NCBI RefSeq assembly: GCF_000212815.1
Contig: NZ_GL890985.1
Location: forward strand, 1,077,198 to 1,141,197
Length of the DNA stretch: 64,000 nucleotides
Direction: 5' to 3'
DNA from: Streptococcus sanguinis SK49
GTDB taxonomy: Bacteria > Bacillota > Bacilli > Lactobacillales > Streptococcaceae
This document shows positions 61,100 through 64,000 of the stretch, in pieces. The notes under the pieces are model-generated. The model saw only the letters and a list, made by a program, of their open reading frames with translations. It made no database searches and was not told where the DNA came from. Numbering within the stretch: the first letter of the stretch is position 1; the number at the start of each line of letters is the position of its first letter. The position numbers and the translations under genes are program-made.

Positions 61100-61438
61100 A
61101 TGAACAACTTACCAAACTGCCCCAAATGTAATTCAGAGTATGTCTACGAAGATGGAACGCTCTTGGTTTGTCCAGAATGCGCCTATGAGTGGAATCCTGC
61201 TGAGGTTCAAGAAGCAGAAGAAGGCCCAGTAGCGATTGATGCTAATGGCAATAAGCTGGCAGATGGCGACACAGTTACCTTGATTAAGGATCTGAAAGTC
61301 AAAGGTGCACCTAAGGATCTCAAGCAAGGAACGCGCGTGAAAAATATCCGCATCGTGGAAGGTGACCATAATATTGACTGTAAGATTGACGGCTTCGGTG
61401 CGATGAAGCTCAAGTCAGAGTTTGTTAAGAAAATTTGA
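61100..61438 (+). CDS. YjdM/PhnA-family zinc-ribbon protein
   Basis: The 112-residue protein has an N-terminal zinc ribbon ([23 protein letters not shown], four cysteines at about 7, 10, 26 and 29). The PhnA/YjdM domain contains [23 protein letters not shown] and [15 protein letters not shown]. Despite the old PhnA name, a role in alkylphosphonate use is not established. ATG 61100 follows AAATGGAGAAAAA. The earlier frame start at 61079 has no ribosome site. The Pr6Pr-like gene starts 7 nt after its stop. Confidence 0.9.
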   Translation: MNNLPNCPKCNSEYVYEDGTLLVCPECAYEWNPAEVQEAEEGPVAIDANGNKLADGDTVTLIKDLKVKGAPKDLKQGTRVKNIRIVEGDHNIDCKIDGFGAMKLKSEFVKKI

Positions 61439-61445
61439 GGTCTTT

Positions 61446-62078
61446 ATGAATCGCAGTTTTATCTTAATTTATCGAATTATTCTGTTTATTCTAGCCTTTT
61501 TGGGTGTGTATCTGGAAATCACTAAGTATGGCGTGGGCATGCTCATGTACTATACGGTTCTGTCCAATCTCTTGGTTCTGCTCTTTACGGGCTATCTGAT
61601 CTATCTGATGATGAGACCTGGCGATGCTTGGAAGGCGCCGAAAATCTTGAGAATCAAGGGTGGGGTGACCATGTCCATCATGATTACTTGTGTCGTTTAT
61701 CACCTTTTACTGGCTCCGATTGCGACAGATTTTTACCGTCTAGAGAATTTTCTGTGTCATTATATAGTACCCTTGGCGTTTCTTCTGGATACAGTAATCT
61801 TTGACAAGTCGCGCCAGTACCGTTGGTTTGATCCGATTTCTTGGACAAGTGTGCCCTTGGTCTACATGGCCTTTGCCCTCTTTAATGGCTTTTTCTTGAA
61901 AATAGATATTCCAAGGTCTAAGGATAATCCATTTCCTTACTTTTTCCTCAATGTCTTTAAGAAAGGCTGGCCTTATGTCATCCAGATGTGTCTGATTATC
62001 TTTGCAGCCTATCTGGTATTTGGCTTTGTCTTTTACGGGATAAAATCTATCTCTTTCTCAAAGAAGAAGACTTCCTAG
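61446..62078 (+). CDS. Pr6Pr-like integral membrane protein
   Basis: Encodes 210 residues with six or seven transmembrane helices. The pattern YYTVLSNLLVLLFTGYLIYL (near 37-56), CVVYHLLLAPIA (near 79-90), NFLCHYIVPLAFLLDTVIFD (near 97-116), WTSVPLVYMAFALF and YPFFFLNVF-like PYFFLNVFKKGW fits the Pr6Pr/FAR-17a-type membrane family. No enzymatic role is known for the bacterial members. ATG 61446 is preceded by GAGGTCTTT, just after the zinc-ribbon gene. Confidence 0.8.
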   Translation: MNRSFILIYRIILFILAFLGVYLEITKYGVGMLMYYTVLSNLLVLLFTGYLIYLMMRPGDAWKAPKILRIKGGVTMSIMITCVVYHLLLAPIATDFYRLENFLCHYIVPLAFLLDTVIFDKSRQYRWFDPISWTSVPLVYMAFALFNGFFLKIDIPRSKDNPFPYFFLNVFKKGWPYVIQMCLIIFAAYLVFGFVFYGIKSISFSKKKTS

Positions 62079-62097
62079 AGACAGGTACTTGTAGATG

Positions 62098-62124
62098 AAA
62101 AAAACAGATTTTATCTGCTTTTTT
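62098..62124 (+). terminator. Terminator after the Pr6Pr-like gene
   Basis: A-run and CAGAT (62105-62109), TTT loop, ATCTG (62113-62117), one C, then six T. Confidence 0.7.
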
Positions 62125-62143
62125 ATTTTGCTTCGATTTTTTC

Positions 62144-62172
62144 TTGCCAATATCAGATTTGTATGATATAGT
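62144..62172 (+). promoter_or_regulatory. Promoter of the histidine-triad lipoprotein gene
   Basis: TTGCCA (62144-62149), 17 nt, TATAGT (62167-62172) preceded by TGA (extended -10). The first AdcR box begins at the last base of the -10. Confidence 0.7.
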
Positions 62173-62198
62173 TAACTAGTTAATGATTAACTGGTTAA
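62172..62198 (+). promoter_or_regulatory. Two tandem AdcR operators
   Basis: TTAACTAGTTAA (62172-62183) and TTAACTGGTTAA (62187-62198) both fit the AdcR consensus TTAACYRGTTAA exactly, three bases apart. They cover the transcription start, so Zn-AdcR should repress the gene and zinc shortage should switch it on. Confidence 0.88.
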
Positions 62199-62216
62199 AC
62201 AAAAAAGGAGGAAAGA

Positions 62217-64000
62217 ATGAAACACAATCAGAAACTGTTAGGACTAGCAGGGATCATTCTAGCTTGTAATCTTTGCTTGGCTGCTTGTCAGTCTCAGACA
62301 TCTCAACAGAAAAGCAGTCAAGAGAAGGTGAAGACCAAGCAAGAAGTGAAGAAGAAAAGTAAGGCGACCAAAAAAGAACAGGTTCCTGGAGTTGATAAGC
62401 CGACGGATGATGGTTTTCTTTTCAAAAGCGAGTCTCAAATTAAAGCTAGAACTAGTGAAGGTCTGATTTTAGAGCATGATGGCCATACACACTTTATTTT
62501 TTATTCTGACCTAAAGAATAGTAAATGGGCTTATCTAATACCAAAAGATGGGCAAGTGCCTACAGGCTCGACTCAGCTGGCAAATCAAATGAGCGCTGCT
62601 GATGATGGCTATGTTTTTAATCCTAGAGACATTGTCTCAGAAGACCAATACGGCTATGTTGTGCGTCACGGGAATCATTTCCATTACATTTTGAAACAGT
62701 CAGTGGGTAATCTTGCACAAGCTCCGAGTTATCGTCCAACGCCGTCTAGCAATCCTACGGGACATATTTATCAGCCAACGCTTAGACCATCTGTTACCCA
62801 GCAGCAAGGGGCAACTAAACGCCAATTTGCTGGGATTGATTATCCTACAAGTGATGGATTCTTATTTAGAGGCACAGGGGTAACAGGCAAGTTAGCTTCT
62901 GGATTGCTGGCAGATCATAATGGTCATACTCATTTCATCCCCTATGAGCAGCTGATTGCTTCACCTTGGGAGTCATTGATTCCAGCGGAACATAAAAAAG
63001 CTGCTGAAGATGCCTACTATGGCCGTCAAGGGCAAGCACAGCCTTCACCAGCACCAGCTCCTGCACCTGAACCTACTCCAAGTCCATCAGACAAGGAAGA
63101 AGAAGTTGCCAAGAAAAAGGCCTATTTGGCTCAGCAATTAGGAATCGATGAAAGCCTGATTCAAGTGAGCGATACAGATAAAGGAAAGGTATTTATCTAT
63201 CCGCATGGTGATCATAGCCATTCGACCTTGGTCAGTGAGATTGATACGACCAAGCCTTTTGATCCTCATGGAAATCCACACGCTCATGACGCAGTTGGTA
63301 TGGCAACCTTGAAAACTCTAGGATTTGATGATGAAATCATTGAAGATATTTTACATGCTACGGCGGACAGCCCATTCCCATCAGATGAGACGGATACGGA
63401 AAAGATGAAAGCCTGGCTTGCAACTGTGAAATACTTAAATATCGGCCAGCGCAAAGATCCGCTAGAAAGAAAAGGTTTAGAACTGATGCCAAATATTGAA
63501 GTTCTGGGAATAGGCTTTACTCCGATAAAGGACATCAGACCAGTGCTGCAATTTAAGCATTTGAAACAGCTATGGATGACAAAGACAGGCGTTACCAACT
63601 ATGATTTCTTAAAAGAGATTCCGACCTTGGAAGGTTTAGATATTTCCCAGAATGGTATCACAGATTTATCTTTCTTAAAGAATTATCCCAATCTCAAGAC
63701 GGTCGCCGCAGCGGGGAATGACCTTACCGATATCTCACCTTTGGCGAAGCTGAAAAATCTGGAGTCATTGAACCTTGACTACAACAATATCTCAGATATT
63801 TCTGCTTTGACCAAGCTTTCAAAATTAAAAGCGGTAAGTTTAGAGCATAATCAAATACAAGATGTTTCTGCTCTGAGCCAAAAAGAAGATTTAACAAGAC
63901 TTTTCTTATCCAATAATCCAAACTTAAATCTCAATACCCTCAAAGCTTCCAAACTTGAAGAATTAACAGCTGATAATTCCAATGTTGAGAGCTTGAACTT
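62217..64000 (+). CDS. slr: Zinc-regulated histidine-triad, leucine-rich lipoprotein (Slr/Blr-like), 3' end outside window
   Basis: The visible 594 residues start at ATG 62217 after AAAAAAGGAGGAAAGA. A lipoprotein signal ends at LAAC (Cys24), so the protein should be lipid-anchored outside the cell. A lysine/glutamine-rich spacer follows. There are at least four HxxHxH triads: HDGHTH (87-92), HGNHFH (151-156), HNGHTH and HGDHSH (near 240 and 330). A DGFLF...HTHF module occurs twice. A proline-rich linker is followed by SDS22-like leucine-rich repeats (LEGLDISQNGITDLSFL and others) from about 470. Layout and AdcR control match Slr of S. pyogenes and Blr of S. agalactiae, linked to zinc binding and host adhesion. 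Confidence 0.88.
   Translation, partial: MKHNQKLLGLAGIILACNLCLAACQSQTSQQKSSQEKVKTKQEVKKKSKATKKEQVPGVDKPTDDGFLFKSESQIKARTSEGLILEHDGHTHFIFYSDLKNSKWAYLIPKDGQVPTGSTQLANQMSAADDGYVFNPRDIVSEDQYGYVVRHGNHFHYILKQSVGNLAQAPSYRPTPSSNPTGHIYQPTLRPSVTQQQGATKRQFAGIDYPTSDGFLFRGTGVTGKLASGLLADHNGHTHFIPYEQLIASPWESLIPAEHKKAAEDAYYGRQGQAQPSPAPAPAPEPTPSPSDKEEEVAKKKAYLAQQLGIDESLIQVSDTDKGKVFIYPHGDHSHSTLVSEIDTTKPFDPHGNPHAHDAVGMATLKTLGFDDEIIEDILHATADSPFPSDETDTEKMKAWLATVKYLNIGQRKDPLERKGLELMPNIEVLGIGFTPIKDIRPVLQFKHLKQLWMTKTGVTNYDFLKEIPTLEGLDISQNGITDLSFLKNYPNLKTVAAAGNDLTDISPLAKLKNLESLNLDYNNISDISALTKLSKLKAVSLEHNQIQDVSALSQKEDLTRLFLSNNPNLNLNTLKASKLEELTADNSNVESLN

Overview
The window is a gene-dense stretch of a low-to-mid G+C Firmicute and reads as an oral viridans Streptococcus of the sanguinis/gordonii/mitis type. 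The species call is inference. It rests on the GlnPQ-type transporter with two fused binding domains, the PdxR-PdxK-ECF vitamin B6 block, the NiaR-NiaX pair, a zinc-regulated histidine-triad leucine-rich lipoprotein with textbook AdcR boxes, a GlnR box, frequent extended -10 promoters (TGnTATAAT) and short 3' ends with intrinsic terminators. No rRNA, tRNA, CRISPR array, complete insertion sequence or prophage was seen.

Layout. 1-7.4 kb: end of an unrecognised gene, then rnz, a short-chain dehydrogenase, a methyltransferase, two membrane proteins, an HD hydrolase and recJ. 7.4-15.4 kb: an ASCH-like protein, apt, metA, a DnaD-domain protein, a YghU-like transferase, then the chain trmK, Nif3-like, FAD oxidoreductase, Nudix and a ZIP transporter. 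15.4-18.3 kb: dTDP-rhamnose genes rmlA, rmlC and rmlB, with a strongly folded 137-bp element between rmlC and rmlB (rmlD is not here). 18.4-25 kb: small secreted protein, GNAT/ParB-like fusion, cutC, YjbR-type protein and a heterodimeric ABC exporter. 25-31.7 kb: vitamin B6 salvage (PdxR, PdxK, ECF S component), a DUF1836 regulator with a hemolysin-III protein, VanZ, YaaA, an FMN reductase and a MarR regulator. 31.8-35.6 kb: tseB-like, aspartate aminotransferase, VOC protein and asnS. 35.7-42 kb: MFS transporter, a second heterodimeric ABC exporter and an ABC-F protein with a long leader.

42-54.6 kb is the most unusual part. Three tandem beta-lactamase-fold serine hydrolase paralogues with C-terminal membrane segments are preceded by a 63-codon truncated copy and a 21-codon mini-ORF. 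One CPBP membrane protease gene lies between copies 1 and 2. Two more CPBP paralogues lie beyond the GlnPQ operon. 54.8-64 kb: uvrB, low-G+C hypothetical genes, DUF1697, a Nudix hydrolase, an SdpI-like gene split by a frameshift at a U UUU UUC tract inside a duplicated-end insertion, NiaR/NiaX, a zinc-ribbon protein, a Pr6Pr-like membrane protein, and an Slr/Blr-type lipoprotein cut by the right edge.

Regulation visible in the DNA includes mirror-image face-to-face promoters between pdxR and pdxK, three apparently leaderless genes (the marR-type gene, the tseB-type gene and niaR), a GlnR operator before glnPQ, paired AdcR operators before the histidine-triad gene, repeats overlapping the niaX promoter, and an attenuator-like hairpin before the ABC-F gene.
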